DNA from: an uncultured Acidimicrobiaceae bacterium
GTDB taxonomy: Bacteria > Actinomycetota > Acidimicrobiia > Acidimicrobiales > RAAP-2
Direction: 5' to 3'
NCBI GenBank assembly: GCA_903873395.1
Contig: CAIQOJ010000022.1
Span: 1 to 59,876, forward strand
DNA length: 59,876 nt
The translations under genes were made by a program, and so were the position numbers. This document shows, in pieces, positions 36,589 to 47,458 of this stretch; position 1 is the first letter of the stretch; each line of letters starts with the position of its first letter. The notes below the pieces were generated by a model that ran no database searches, was not told where the DNA came from, and worked only from the letters and a program-made list of their open reading frames with translations.

Positions 36589-37848
36589 CGTGGTCATCGA
36601 GCACCAATAGAGGGTGCCATCGTGTCCCATGCCGGGAAAGACCGTGGACTGGATCGGCCCACCGGTGTCGGCTCGAGCCACCTCTGCCCCGGTCGAGATG
36701 TCCAACAGCACCACGTCTTCGGTGCCTTTGACGCGGTCGAAGTCACCGGTCAACACGAGGCCTCGGTCGGCCAGATGGACGAGGTGCGCTGCGTGGTTCT
36801 GCTTGCGTTCCCAACGTCGTGACAACGAGCCATCTTCGGCGATGTCGAACGCAGTCATGTGTCCGTTGCCACTGTCGTAGGCGACAGCGATGCGTCGATC
36901 AGGATCGATGAGCGGTGGGTTGGCGATGAGTCCCCCGGGCAGGCCGCACACCTCGGTGAGCTCGACGTGCGCGGTCTCGAGGTCCACGCGCACTAGATGG
37001 AGGGGCTCGGTGGAGATGCCCTTCCCCTCGAAGCTGGCATCGAAGTTGGTGGTCCCGTCGCCATTGTCGAGGAACCAGGCGGCACCCAAGGTGAGGACGC
37101 AGTCCCAGCCATAGGTCTGTCCGTCCAGGGTCCGATAGGTGGCCACGAACTCTGGATCGGGCACGAACTTCTTGGTTACCGAGTCCCAACCGCATCGGAG
37201 CAGGCTGGTGTCGCCCACGATATAGACGGTCTCCTCCAGGGCTGACAGCCGGGCGATGGAAGGCTCGGGCAGGATGCATCGGTCGAGGATCGTGAGGTCG
37301 TCAGGATCAAGGGCGATAAGTTCGCACGGCTCACGCTCATCGGGGGCGATGGGGGCCAGGGCTCGGGACCCGGCAAAGTCCTTGGTGACGAGCGTTCCAT
37401 CGGGAAGGACCACGAAGCCGTTGTATGGCCGGTTGCGGGGGAGGGTGACGCTCGCTTCCACCGTGAGGTCGGAACTCAGCTTGTGCGCATGGTTGCCGAA
37501 GATCACATGAAGCGAGCCGTTGGCGTGGGCGGCCATGCTGCCCGGCCACATAGGTCCGCCGGCCAGCTCTCCCGAGGTGGCGACCGTCTCCAGTGAGTCG
37601 GGGTCGATGCGATCGACCACAGAAGGCACACCGTCGCCGAGACCATGCTTGAGGAGAAAGACCTCCCCTGGCTCACGTGTCACCACCATGGTCAGCATGA
37701 GTTCGGTGCGAGAGGCGATGTCGATGCCGCCCACCGTCGCCGGTCCCGGCATTGCCCCTGTTCCCGGGGCTTGGAGGCGGCGTGGGCCGCCGTCCTCTGC
37801 CGGCCAAGGTCCTGGGAAGTAGGGGGCGAGGCCAGGATCAGGACTCAT
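36565..37848 (-). CDS. Predicted beta-propeller protein (function unknown)
   Basis: The 427-residue cytosolic protein has no signal peptide. It contains repeated short beta units ending in phrases such as GNGHMTAFDIAEDGSL, DRGLVLTGDFDRVKGTEDVVLLDISTGAEV and NRPYNGFVVLPDGTLVTKD, which is the pattern of a six- or seven-bladed propeller (SMP-30/quinoprotein-like). No catalytic residues can be assigned. Its ATG at 37848 overlaps the sulfatase stop (ATGA), so both are made from one mRNA. It may bind the sulfatase product or act as a lactonase-like partner. That is inference. Confidence 0.75.
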   Translation of the reverse strand: MSPDPGLAPYFPGPWPAEDGGPRRLQAPGTGAMPGPATVGGIDIASRTELMLTMVVTREPGEVFLLKHGLGDGVPSVVDRIDPDSLETVATSGELAGGPMWPGSMAAHANGSLHVIFGNHAHKLSSDLTVEASVTLPRNRPYNGFVVLPDGTLVTKDFAGSRALAPIAPDEREPCELIALDPDDLTILDRCILPEPSIARLSALEETVYIVGDTSLLRCGWDSVTKKFVPDPEFVATYRTLDGQTYGWDCVLTLGAAWFLDNGDGTTNFDASFEGKGISTEPLHLVRVDLETAHVELTEVCGLPGGLIANPPLIDPDRRIAVAYDSGNGHMTAFDIAEDGSLSRRWERKQNHAAHLVHLADRGLVLTGDFDRVKGTEDVVLLDISTGAEVARADTGGPIQSTVFPGMGHDGTLYWCSMTTVSRLRLR

Positions 37849-39407
37849 ACAGGAGCCTCGAGGTAGAGCCGCTCGGCCCGTGGCTCAGGCTGGGCATCCC
37901 AGAGGTCGGACAGCAGGTCGGAGCGGATCTGGGCCATGGCCGGATCGTCCCAGCGGTTGATCCGCTGGAGCGGGTCGTCGGCCAGGTCGTAGAGCTCACC
38001 TTCGGTACCGTCGTGGCTGGTGCCCGGCAAGTAGGCGGTGCAGACGTAGTGGTCGCGCATGATGGTGCGCAGATGGACCGAGGTGCCGAACAGCTCGCTG
38101 TCCCACTCGGTGAGCACCCGCTCGAAGCCTCGTGACTCTGCGTCGACATCGTCGGTCGGCAGGGCGGCGCCTTCCATCCATTCGGCTGGCTCGAGGCCGG
38201 CGATGGCACAGAAGGTGGGGGCGAGGTCGACGAGGCCCACGGGCTTGGTGACCACGGAAGGGCCGGCCTGCTCCCCAGCGGCAGTTCGGCTGGATGGTGC
38301 CGGGCGCCACACCAGAGGTAGGCGCATAAGCGCGTCCACGTGGTAGGGGCCCTTGAAGAGGAACCCGAAGTCTCCTTGGAGCTCACCATGATCGGTGGTG
38401 AAGATGACGTCGACGTCGTCCCCCCAACCCCGCTCGGCAATCCGGTCCAGGACGCGGCCCAGGGCCTCGTCGATCAACTCGACCTCGACGGCATTGCGTG
38501 CGTTGACCTCTCGCACCTGATCGGGCGTGAGCGTCGCCGGGACCCACTCGGCAGGAGCCTCGTAGTTCGACACGAGCGAACCGTCATACCAGGCACGCCA
38601 GTGTCGAGGCTTGGCGTCGATGATCGACTCCCGAAGTGCCTTGTCTTCCGGATAGCCCGCGGGCAGGTCCACGTCACGCCACGGCACCCGGCCGACCTCG
38701 GACTCCGGTGGGTCCCAGGGGTGATGGGGGTCGGGGAAACTCATCCAGCAGAACCAATCGGCATCGGGATCGAGTGAGTCGAGCCAGCCGATCGTCCGGT
38801 CAGCCACCCAATCGGTGTGGTAGATCCCGCGGTCCATCTCGTTCACCTTGACTTGGGGGGCACCGGTGTCGCCTCCGGCCTCAGAGCTCACCTGCAGGGA
38901 ATCATCGACGGCACGAGCGAACATGCCCAGGGCCTCCGGGTGGTTCTTGATGATCCACTGGGAGTAGTGGAGAGGACCCATGGCCCCGTGGGTGGCGGTC
39001 TCGAAGTGCTCGAAGCCACGGCGACTTCCCCCGTGGGGTGTGGTGCCCTCCATGGCCAGGGCGTTCTCGTCGAAACGGAGGAACGGGTCGAAGTAGGGCT
39101 CGAAGTGAGACTTACCTACCAGCGCGGTGCGGTAGCCCGCCTGACGGAGTACCTCGGCAACTGAGGGGGCGTCTACAGGGAGCGGCACCCCATTCATCCA
39201 CACCCCGTGCGTGGTGGGGTGTTGGCCCGTGAGGATCGTCGATCGCGAGGGCATGCACACCACCGATTGGGGATGGGCCCGCTCGTAACGGATCCCTTCG
39301 GCAGCCAGTCCGTCCACGACGGGAGTGCGAGAGAGGGTGCCTCCGTTACAGGCCAGCGTGTCGAAGCGCTGCTGGTCGGTGGTCACCAGGAGAATCTTGC
39401 GGCCCAT
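37845..39407 (-). CDS. Sulfatase (formylglycine-dependent, arylsulfatase/choline-sulfatase-like)
   Basis: The 520-residue enzyme has the N-terminal metal site VTTDQQRFDTLA, the activation motif CMPSRSTILTGQHP (CxPSR, with the Cys that becomes formylglycine), a metal-binding TTDHGELQGDFGF, and an H-bearing KSHFEP. No signal peptide is present, so it acts in the cytosol, as choline or other small-molecule sulfatases do. ATG 39407 is behind AAAGGAG. The operon (TetR, SRPBCC, sulfatase, propeller) points to a regulated breakdown of a sulfated small molecule, but the substrate is not known. Confidence 0.9.
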   Translation of the reverse strand: MGRKILLVTTDQQRFDTLACNGGTLSRTPVVDGLAAEGIRYERAHPQSVVCMPSRSTILTGQHPTTHGVWMNGVPLPVDAPSVAEVLRQAGYRTALVGKSHFEPYFDPFLRFDENALAMEGTTPHGGSRRGFEHFETATHGAMGPLHYSQWIIKNHPEALGMFARAVDDSLQVSSEAGGDTGAPQVKVNEMDRGIYHTDWVADRTIGWLDSLDPDADWFCWMSFPDPHHPWDPPESEVGRVPWRDVDLPAGYPEDKALRESIIDAKPRHWRAWYDGSLVSNYEAPAEWVPATLTPDQVREVNARNAVEVELIDEALGRVLDRIAERGWGDDVDVIFTTDHGELQGDFGFLFKGPYHVDALMRLPLVWRPAPSSRTAAGEQAGPSVVTKPVGLVDLAPTFCAIAGLEPAEWMEGAALPTDDVDAESRGFERVLTEWDSELFGTSVHLRTIMRDHYVCTAYLPGTSHDGTEGELYDLADDPLQRINRWDDPAMAQIRSDLLSDLWDAQPEPRAERLYLEAPV

Positions 39408-39474
39408 GAGGGCTCCTTTCGATGTGATGCGAAGACGTGCAGATGCAGTTGTGTTGCCCGGGCGTTACGAGCCG

Positions 39475-39885
39475 TCAAGCCACGATCTCGACGCCCAAGA
39501 CCTCGGCCAGGTTGGTCAAGGCAGCTCGGGCCCCACCGGCGATGATGAGGGCCAGAACGGCTGGTTCAGCGTCGACGCTGTAGACGACGAAGGACGTGCC
39601 GTCACCAAGGTCGTGGACGTCGATGGTGCTGAGGTGCTCCACGAGTAGTGGCGAGGTGATCCGATATTGGAACCGGCGTAGTTCGGGGTCGACGGTGAGG
39701 ATCCGCTCCGGCATGGGTAGCCCCGAACGGGTGAGGATGGTCCGCGTATCGCCCTCGACCGTGCATTCGTCGATGCCCTTCCACCACTCAGGGAGGCGGG
39801 CGGCTTCGCCGACCATGGCCCACACGACATCGGGAGGGCAGGCGAGACGAATGGTGTGGCGCATGCTGCCTCGACGGGCGGTCAT
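39475..39885 (-). CDS. SRPBCC (START-like) lipid/small-molecule-binding protein
   Basis: The 136-residue protein matches the SRPBCC/polyketide-cyclase fold: an N-terminal strand (MRHTIRLACPPDVVWAMVGEAARLPEWW), a central antiparallel sheet (RFQYRITSPLLVEHLSTIDV) and a long C-terminal helix (ALIIAGGARAALTNLAEVL). The fold holds hydrophobic ligands. It overlaps the TetR gene by ATGA and precedes the sulfatase, so it may carry or sense the operon substrate. Confidence 0.85.
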   Translation of the reverse strand: MTARRGSMRHTIRLACPPDVVWAMVGEAARLPEWWKGIDECTVEGDTRTILTRSGLPMPERILTVDPELRRFQYRITSPLLVEHLSTIDVHDLGDGTSFVVYSVDAEPAVLALIIAGGARAALTNLAEVLGVEIVA

Positions 39886-40631
39886 GAGGTTCCTCCGGGG
39901 GAGAACTGCACGGATAGGGAGTTGCAGAGCAATGTTCGAGCCTCGTCATTGTCAATGTCGGGTTGGGACGTCAGATGACAGTACGACTCGAAACTGAGGA
40001 GCACGTCGGCCGTGGCCAGAGCCGCTTCGGCACGCTCGTCGGAAAGGGCGGTCAACTCAGGGGTGAACAGGCTTCGCACTTGGCTGCGAAGGATGGCCCG
40101 AGACGTGACCAGGTGGTGGGCCATCTCCTCGTTGAACGGGACATGGAGTCGGTGAACCGTAGCTGCGCCCATCGTTTTGGAGAACAGACCCATCCGCTGG
40201 TCGACGATCGCCTGGATCCTGTCCTTGAGCGACGCATCGGCGGCGACAGTGATGCCGAGTAGGGGAATGACCCGCATCTGCTGACGGGCCATGGCATCTC
40301 GAGCCAGGTCCTCGGTGTCTTCGAAGTAACGGAAGAGGGAGCGCGGAGAGATCCCCGCCCGTTCGGCGATCTCGTCGGTGGACGGACGGAGGTTTCCCTC
40401 GTCGTAGAGGTCGAGCAGTGCATCCACCACGGCCTGGCGGTTGAGCGAACGGCGTAGACGCCGGCCGTCCGTTTCCTCAGGAGCCTGCTGCTCGGCAATG
40501 GCCTCACGGAATTCGGCGAAGAAATGTTCTTCGACCAGAACGTCCTGTCCGAACGTGGGGGTCGGCTCCGCCCCAACGATCACGCCTTCAGCGGGACTCG
40601 CATTCGTATTGGGCGCGGCAACGTTGGACAC
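39882..40631 (-). CDS. TetR family transcriptional regulator
   Basis: The 249-residue repressor has a TetR HTH (residues about 60-105, PSTDEIAERAGISPRSLFRYFEDTEDLARDAM) after an unusually long, low-complexity N-terminus of about 55 residues, and a helical ligand domain behind it. It heads the TetR-SRPBCC-sulfatase-propeller operon. GTG 40631 sits six bases after a TAGGCT box (leaderless), and that box overlaps the stop codon of the upstream DUF2855 gene. A 19-bp palindrome 1.27 kb upstream, before DUF2855, could be its target. Confidence 0.9.
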   Translation of the reverse strand: MSNVAAPNTNASPAEGVIVGAEPTPTFGQDVLVEEHFFAEFREAIAEQQAPEETDGRRLRRSLNRQAVVDALLDLYDEGNLRPSTDEIAERAGISPRSLFRYFEDTEDLARDAMARQQMRVIPLLGITVAADASLKDRIQAIVDQRMGLFSKTMGAATVHRLHVPFNEEMAHHLVTSRAILRSQVRSLFTPELTALSDERAEAALATADVLLSFESYCHLTSQPDIDNDEARTLLCNSLSVQFSPGGTS

Positions 40632-40637
40632 GACAGG

Positions 40638-40643
40638 AGCCTA
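40638..40643 (-). promoter_or_regulatory. Leaderless -10 box of the TetR gene (TAGGCT), overlapping the DUF2855 stop
   Basis: On the minus strand TAGGCT is followed by six bases and GTG 40631. The TAG at 40641-40643 also ends the DUF2855 frame. The operon can therefore be transcribed separately from DUF2855 with no intervening space. Confidence 0.55.
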
Positions 40644-41726
40644 CGATCCGGCCAAGGTGCACACGTCGGCGATGCGAGGATCGACCTTGCCCGAGAGCAA
40701 CGCACGGTAGGCGGCCTCAACGGCGTCGGGTCCGGCGATGTGACGTACGGCCAGCCAGCGGTCGGTCCAAGGAGCGAACCGGCTCCAGGCACCGGCAACG
40801 GCGGTTTCGAAACCATCCCTGCCCCAATCGGTTCGCCTTTTGGCGATCTGGGTCGGGGCGAACAGCAGTTCCGGCGTTGGACCAGGGAGCACCTCGGTGT
40901 CGTCATCGGCGCTGTCCCAGTGGGTGTCGCCCACGATCATCGAGTGACGCAGTTGGTCGCCGAGTGCACGGTGGACGGCTTGCGTGACGTCTCGGCGTCC
41001 TGCGACATCCACATAACAGGTCGGGACGGCATCGAGGGCAGTCAGGTCGTCGTACGTGAGCACCCGGTCGTAGCACCCAAGGTCGGCCACGAAGTCTCGG
41101 TTGGCTGCTGAGGTCAGACCGACGACCTCGAGGTCCGGCCGCTCTGCCAGTAGAAACGCGGAGCCGATGGCCGTCTTGGCAGAAGCACTGGAAATGACGG
41201 CCGTGGTGGCTCCAAATAGTCCGTTGTCTCCAAGAAAGTCGTCGACGACGAACGAGGTGATGAAGAGCGGCCAGAGAAGGATGTGCTGGTTCTCTCGAGC
41301 CGGATCGTAGATTCGATCTGCGGTGGTGACGGAGTAGCGGGCATAGACCGAGGGCACCGACTCTCGGGACGGGGTGATATCGGAGAAGCCCTGGTCATCG
41401 ACCCGGCCTGGTTCGATGACCAGTTCGCCCGCCAGGGGGAAGTAGCCGTACACCCGGGTGCCGACCGCTACCTCATCCGAAGCTGACTCGACGACGTCGG
41501 CAAAGCCCCACACGGGAAGGCGACCCCAGTCGATTCCGTCCTCCACCACTCCGGGGAAGCAGCCCCAGTAGTTCATAGCCTCGCCTACGACGGCATAGGT
41601 GATGTTGTTCGCAGTCAGGCCGAAGGCATCGATGGACAGGCGCGCTTGGCCTGGACCCAACGGTGTGACTGGCCCGTCAACCATCCGAACGTGATGGAAA
41701 TCTGCCTTGTCCACGTCAAGGTGCAT
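40641..41726 (-). CDS. DUF2855 family protein (medium-chain-dehydrogenase-like)
   Basis: The 361-residue protein matches DUF2855, a family related to zinc-free medium-chain dehydrogenase/reductases. A GroES-like N-terminal half is seen (PLGPGQARLSIDAFGLTANNITYAVVGEAM, VWGFADVVESASDEVAVGTRVYGYFPL), followed by a Rossmann-like half (TTAVISSASAKTAIGSAFLL, YVDVAGRRDVTQAVHRAL). The reaction is unknown. ATG 41726 (MHLDVDKADF) follows ACGGGG; longer frames upstream are non-coding in style. It ends on the TetR gene promoter. Confidence 0.85.
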   Translation of the reverse strand: MHLDVDKADFHHVRMVDGPVTPLGPGQARLSIDAFGLTANNITYAVVGEAMNYWGCFPGVVEDGIDWGRLPVWGFADVVESASDEVAVGTRVYGYFPLAGELVIEPGRVDDQGFSDITPSRESVPSVYARYSVTTADRIYDPARENQHILLWPLFITSFVVDDFLGDNGLFGATTAVISSASAKTAIGSAFLLAERPDLEVVGLTSAANRDFVADLGCYDRVLTYDDLTALDAVPTCYVDVAGRRDVTQAVHRALGDQLRHSMIVGDTHWDSADDDTEVLPGPTPELLFAPTQIAKRRTDWGRDGFETAVAGAWSRFAPWTDRWLAVRHIAGPDAVEAAYRALLSGKVDPRIADVCTLAGS

Positions 41727-41900
41727 CTGGCCCCGTTTCGATCCTGGTGAGCGGCGGCATTCCGCACCTCGCTGCCACGCACACGATGGCTGGCGGAGTA
41801 CGAGGTTGATCCATGTCCGCAGCGTTGGTTGTTTTCGGCTGCATGAAGTGCGGCGCACGAAGTTGCCGAGCGGCGCTCAAGAGCGGGCTGAGCGTAACAT

Positions 41901-41919
41901 TTGACAGTGTGACTGACAA
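41901..41919. promoter_or_regulatory. 19-bp palindromic operator candidate
   Basis: TTGACAGTGTGACTGACAA is symmetric at 16 of 19 positions (TTG-n-CAGT-nnn-ACTG-n-CAA), in the divergent region between DUF2855 (leftward, from 41726) and DinB (rightward, from 42006). The size suits a TetR-type dimer pair, and a TetR gene lies next to DUF2855. The first six bases could also serve as a -35 for the rightward gene. The rest of the 279-base gap shows no gene. Confidence 0.55.
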
Positions 41920-42005
41920 GTGGTTCGATGCCGTCGTTCGGGCCTGTCGGCCATAGCCTGCACTATGAGAGCGTCAGTCGAGGCGCACTGGAAGAGGAGT
42001 CCCTA

Positions 42006-42605
42006 ATGCCTGATGAAGTAGCCACGCAGGTGGATGGTTCGGCTGGACTCGTACTGGACTCGTTGCGTCGCAGGATGCGCGCCCTGTTCTCCCTCTACGA
42101 GGATGCAGTGGCCACGATGGAGCTCGAGCAGGTGAACCATTTCGAGCGCGAAGGGGTCTTGCCCATCGCCTTCAGTCTCTTCCATATCGTCAACATGGTC
42201 GATGGGTCCCTGATGATGCTTACCGGCGAGGCGCCGCTGTGGAACGACGAGTGGGAGGCCCGCGTGCAGCCGTCCATCGGCGACCATGGAAAGCACCGGA
42301 CGGTGGAGGAGATGGTCCACCAGCGCATCGGTAACTACGACGAGTTCCAGGCGTATATGTCGGCGGTCTTCGCCCGAGTCGAGAGCTGGTTGGCCAACCT
42401 GGAACCCTCCGAACTCACGCGGGTGGTCATCCCACGCCCATTGCCTGACTTCGTGGCCAGCACCTACAGCGCCCGGGTTGCCGGCGAGCAGGGCATCACC
42501 GTGCTCGACGGTGCCGAGTGCTGGATCTACCAGCATGGCCTGCGCCATATGGGAGAGATCGAACTGGCTCGCGGACTGGTCGGTCTGGGCGGCATGACGT
42601 CGTGA
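42006..42605 (+). CDS. DinB/YfiT superfamily protein
   Basis: The 199-residue protein looks like a DinB four-helix bundle (LFSLYEDAVATMELEQVNHFERE, LFHIVNMVDGSLMMLTGEAPLWNDEWE, then a C-terminal QHGLRHMGEIELARGLVG). Three histidines in the right order (HI in helix 2, QHG and RHM in helix 4) could form the family metal site. Families of this fold include thiol-dependent transferases and DNA-damage genes of unknown role. ATG 42006 follows GAGGAG. A palindrome lies six bases after its stop. Confidence 0.8.
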   Translation: MPDEVATQVDGSAGLVLDSLRRRMRALFSLYEDAVATMELEQVNHFEREGVLPIAFSLFHIVNMVDGSLMMLTGEAPLWNDEWEARVQPSIGDHGKHRTVEEMVHQRIGNYDEFQAYMSAVFARVESWLANLEPSELTRVVIPRPLPDFVASTYSARVAGEQGITVLDGAECWIYQHGLRHMGEIELARGLVGLGGMTS

Positions 42606-42610
42606 CAACA

Positions 42611-42626
42611 CGTGCCCATGGGCACG
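42611..42626. terminator. 16-base perfect palindrome after the DinB gene
   Basis: CGTGCCCATGGGCACG is fully self-complementary and starts six bases past the DinB stop codon. As RNA it would form a short hairpin. A protein-binding site for the next gene is also possible. Confidence 0.45.
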
Positions 42627-42738
42627 CCCGTTGGGATCGCGTTAGTTTGTAGGTGCGGTTGGTAGCAGGTGCGACCGACCTCTGGGGTAGGGCGTGGATT
42701 CCGGTGTCAACCGAGATCCACTTGGGCAGGAGGAACAG

Positions 42739-43371
42739 TTGCCGGTGCATGGGTTCAGTGTCATCAAGAGGAGCATCGCCGGTCTGGCCATCGCAGCCAT
42801 CGCCGCCACTGCTGGGACCGTCGGCACGGCGGCTTCCGCTGGGGCGGCCACGCCTTCGTCTCATTCGTCGCAAACCGGGCACGGCCCTGGCCATGCCATG
42901 GCCGTAAACCACTTCAACTGCTTCGCAGCATCCGGCCGGATCGCTTTCGCCAAACGCCACCATGCCCGACTCCAAGCGCGCCTAGCCAAGGAAGAAGGGC
43001 TGTCCGCAAAGGCAAAGGCTGCTGGGGACACGAGCCAGGCGGCCTACTGGTCACAGAAGGCGAAGCGGACCTGGAGTTTCATGGCCAACCATGCGGGCAA
43101 GCATCCGAAGCGGACGGCCCACTTCAATCGCCTGGCTGGACCCAAGTGCCACGTGACCCTGCCCGCTGCTCCTGCCCTTCCAACGGCACCAGTTGTCGTG
43201 CCCAAGGCTGATCCCAAGGCTCAGTCGAACGTGTCGGCAGGTCAACGTTCGTCACCAGGTTCGGGCACAGCGCCTGCTCCGACCCTGACGGCTCCCCCTA
43301 CGACAACGACGACCCCAACTGATACGCCTCCCGGGTGGGCCATGGCTCGTCCGGTGCTTCGAGGCGCCTGA
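42739..43371 (+). CDS. Secreted protein of unknown function with Pro/Thr-rich tail
   Basis: About 210 residues. The signal peptide (KRSIAGLAIAAIAATAGTVGTAASAGA) is followed by a basic, helical core with two cysteines (FNCFAASGRI, GPKCHVTL) that could pair outside the cell, and a Pro/Thr/Ser-rich C-terminus (LTAPPTTTTTPTDTPPG). I do not recognise a family. The start is uncertain: AGGAGG at 42728-42733 is five bases before TTG 42739, the preferred start, and 11 before GTG 42745. Histidine- and lysine-rich composition suggests a cell-envelope or DNA/polyanion-binding role, but that is a guess. Confidence 0.65.
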   Translation: MPVHGFSVIKRSIAGLAIAAIAATAGTVGTAASAGAATPSSHSSQTGHGPGHAMAVNHFNCFAASGRIAFAKRHHARLQARLAKEEGLSAKAKAAGDTSQAAYWSQKAKRTWSFMANHAGKHPKRTAHFNRLAGPKCHVTLPAAPALPTAPVVVPKADPKAQSNVSAGQRSSPGSGTAPAPTLTAPPTTTTTPTDTPPGWAMARPVLRGA

Positions 43372-43379
43372 CCACACAC

Positions 43380-43405
43380 CATTGGCGGCCTCTAGGCCTC
43401 CAATG
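43380..43405. terminator. Bidirectional terminator hairpin
   Basis: CATTGGCGGCC (43380-43390), TCTA, GGCCTCCAATG (43395-43405): 11-bp arms with one mismatch, between the ends of the convergent secreted-protein and polyprenyl synthase genes. It can act on both strands. Confidence 0.7.
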
Positions 43406-43518
43406 GGCCGGAAGAAGCAACCTGGCAGTCCCGGCGCCTGCGCAGTGCCGCCTGCAAGCTGATGGGGTTCTGCCGGGGCCAGCGAACGGTTCGTAGCACC
43501 CGTTTCGGGGCCGGCTTC

Positions 43519-44496
43519 TCAGTGAGAAGGAAGATCGTCGACGAGGGTGTGGGCCAGCCGGGCCATAGCTTCGGCCAGCTCGACTGAAGGACCCGCGGCA
43601 ATGGCCGCTGCAGCCTGCTCTGCGTAGGAGCGAGCGACCTGGACCGATTCTGCAATCGCTCCCGAGCCCGCCACGATGGTTCGGGCCTGCTCCTGTGCCT
43701 CCGCATCAAGCGGGTGGCCCAGCAACTCACGTAGCGCCGGACCCGCCTGGGGGTCATCCAGGGTGAGCAGCACTGGGAGGGTGTAGATGCCCTCGGCGAG
43801 ATCTTGGCCAGCTGGCTTACCCAGCTGCGCCTTGGTACCTACGACGTCGAGGATGTCGTCTCGTACCTGGAAGATCATGCCGAAGCAGCGGCCGAACTCG
43901 GTATAGGCATCCACGACGCCGCGGTCGAGACCGCCGGTGAGGGCACCGATCCGACACGAGGTGGCCATGAGCGAGGCGGTCTTGCCGGAGATGGCCACGG
44001 TGTACTGGTCGCGTGAGCGGTCCATTCTGAACGCAGCGTGCACTTCGGCGACCTGGCCTTGGCACAACTCACCAAGTGTGGCGGCCAGTAGTGCGGCGAT
44101 CTCCACCCCAAGTCCTGCTGCGATCTCGGCCGACCGGGCGAGAAGGAAATCGCCAGCCACGATGGCCACCAGGTTGCCGAATCGAGAGTTCACACTCTCG
44201 ACGTTGCGGCGCATGGTGGCCTCGTCCATGACGTCGTCGTGATAGAGCGAGGCGAGATGCACGAGCTCCACGGCAACGGCGCCGAGCAGGTCCTCTCGTG
44301 TCGCCTCCCGCATGCCTGAGGTAGATGCAGCCAAGGCCAGGACGGGCCGAAGGCGCTTGCCTCCAGCGGACAGCAAGTGCGTGGTCACCTCGTCCAAGAA
44401 GGCGTCGCCGGTCACGACGGACTCCACGAGCAGGGGCTCGAGGAGTGCGAGTTGGGATTCGAGAGCCGGTAGGCCCAGAAGTTCGACGACGTTCAC
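43519..44496 (-). CDS. Polyprenyl diphosphate synthase
   Basis: This trans-isoprenyl synthase builds a long-chain diphosphate, probably the menaquinone side chain. The 325-residue protein has GGKRLRPVLALAAS, the first aspartate-rich motif LYHDDVMDEATMRR, GDFLLARSAEIAA, and the second motif FQVRDDILDVVGT. Small residues before the first Asp motif suggest a long product. GTG 44496 (VNVVELLGLPALES) is the first sensible start; longer frames run into the divergent clpC promoter region. A TATCGT box lies eight bases upstream. The 128-base gap to clpC holds both promoters. Confidence 0.92.
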   Translation of the reverse strand: MNVVELLGLPALESQLALLEPLLVESVVTGDAFLDEVTTHLLSAGGKRLRPVLALAASTSGMREATREDLLGAVAVELVHLASLYHDDVMDEATMRRNVESVNSRFGNLVAIVAGDFLLARSAEIAAGLGVEIAALLAATLGELCQGQVAEVHAAFRMDRSRDQYTVAISGKTASLMATSCRIGALTGGLDRGVVDAYTEFGRCFGMIFQVRDDILDVVGTKAQLGKPAGQDLAEGIYTLPVLLTLDDPQAGPALRELLGHPLDAEAQEQARTIVAGSGAIAESVQVARSYAEQAAAAIAAGPSVELAEAMARLAHTLVDDLPSH

Positions 44497-44580
44497 CGCT
44501 ACAGACGATAGGGGAGTCTGCCGATGAGGCGTACATGCCCCGTTGTCAGGGGACGCGGGTGCGCAGGACGAGCACACCTG

Positions 44581-44586
44581 TAGGAT
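44581..44586 (+). promoter_or_regulatory. Candidate -10 box of clpC (TAGGAT)
   Basis: TAGGAT lies 37 bases before GTG 44624, which has its own GGAGG at 44612-44616. No clear -35 is present, and I see no ClgR or HspR operator. Confidence 0.35.
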
Positions 44587-44623
44587 GGGTTCCCAGTAAT
44601 CGACCGCGGATGGAGGCGGTGGC

Positions 44624-47185
<2,562 letters not shown>

Positions 47186-47225
47186 TCCCAGAAGGTCGGC
47201 TCGCCCGACTCGGAACTGTTGTCAC

Positions 47226-47253
47226 CAGGTGCCCCGCTCCGGCGGGGCACCTG
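47226..47253. terminator. Perfect 12-bp stem with TCCG tetraloop after clpC
   Basis: CAGGTGCCCCGC (47226-47237), TCCG, GCGGGGCACCTG (47242-47253), 40 bases after the clpC stop, with no U tract. It is built like the terminator at 11448. The following 190 bases to the radA promoter hold no gene that I can support. Confidence 0.85.
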
Positions 47254-47446
47254 CGCGTCCAAGGGCGGATTGAGGGGGCAATCCACGAGATCTCACCAGC
47301 CACTCCAATGGCAGTCAGGTGACTCCGTGGTGCACCTGCCGCTTCGCGATTCTCCTTCGTTGCAGGTCCGACGTGTCCTGACTCGTGGCGTCACTGTCGC
47401 CGAGGCCGGTCGTGATGAGGTCGCACCGCATGGCACACCCGGTCCG

Positions 47447-47452
47447 TAGTCT
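47447..47452 (+). promoter_or_regulatory. Leaderless -10 box of radA (TAGTCT)
   Basis: TAGTCT, then CGGGGG, then ATG 47459: exactly six bases. The G run is adjacent to the start codon, too close to act as a Shine-Dalgarno. Confidence 0.55.
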
Positions 47453-47458
47453 CGGGGG

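Noticed and set aside
47254-47446. Small gene between clpC and radA
   Set aside because: Short frames exist on both strands, but none has a ribosome site, usual codon pattern or recognisable product.
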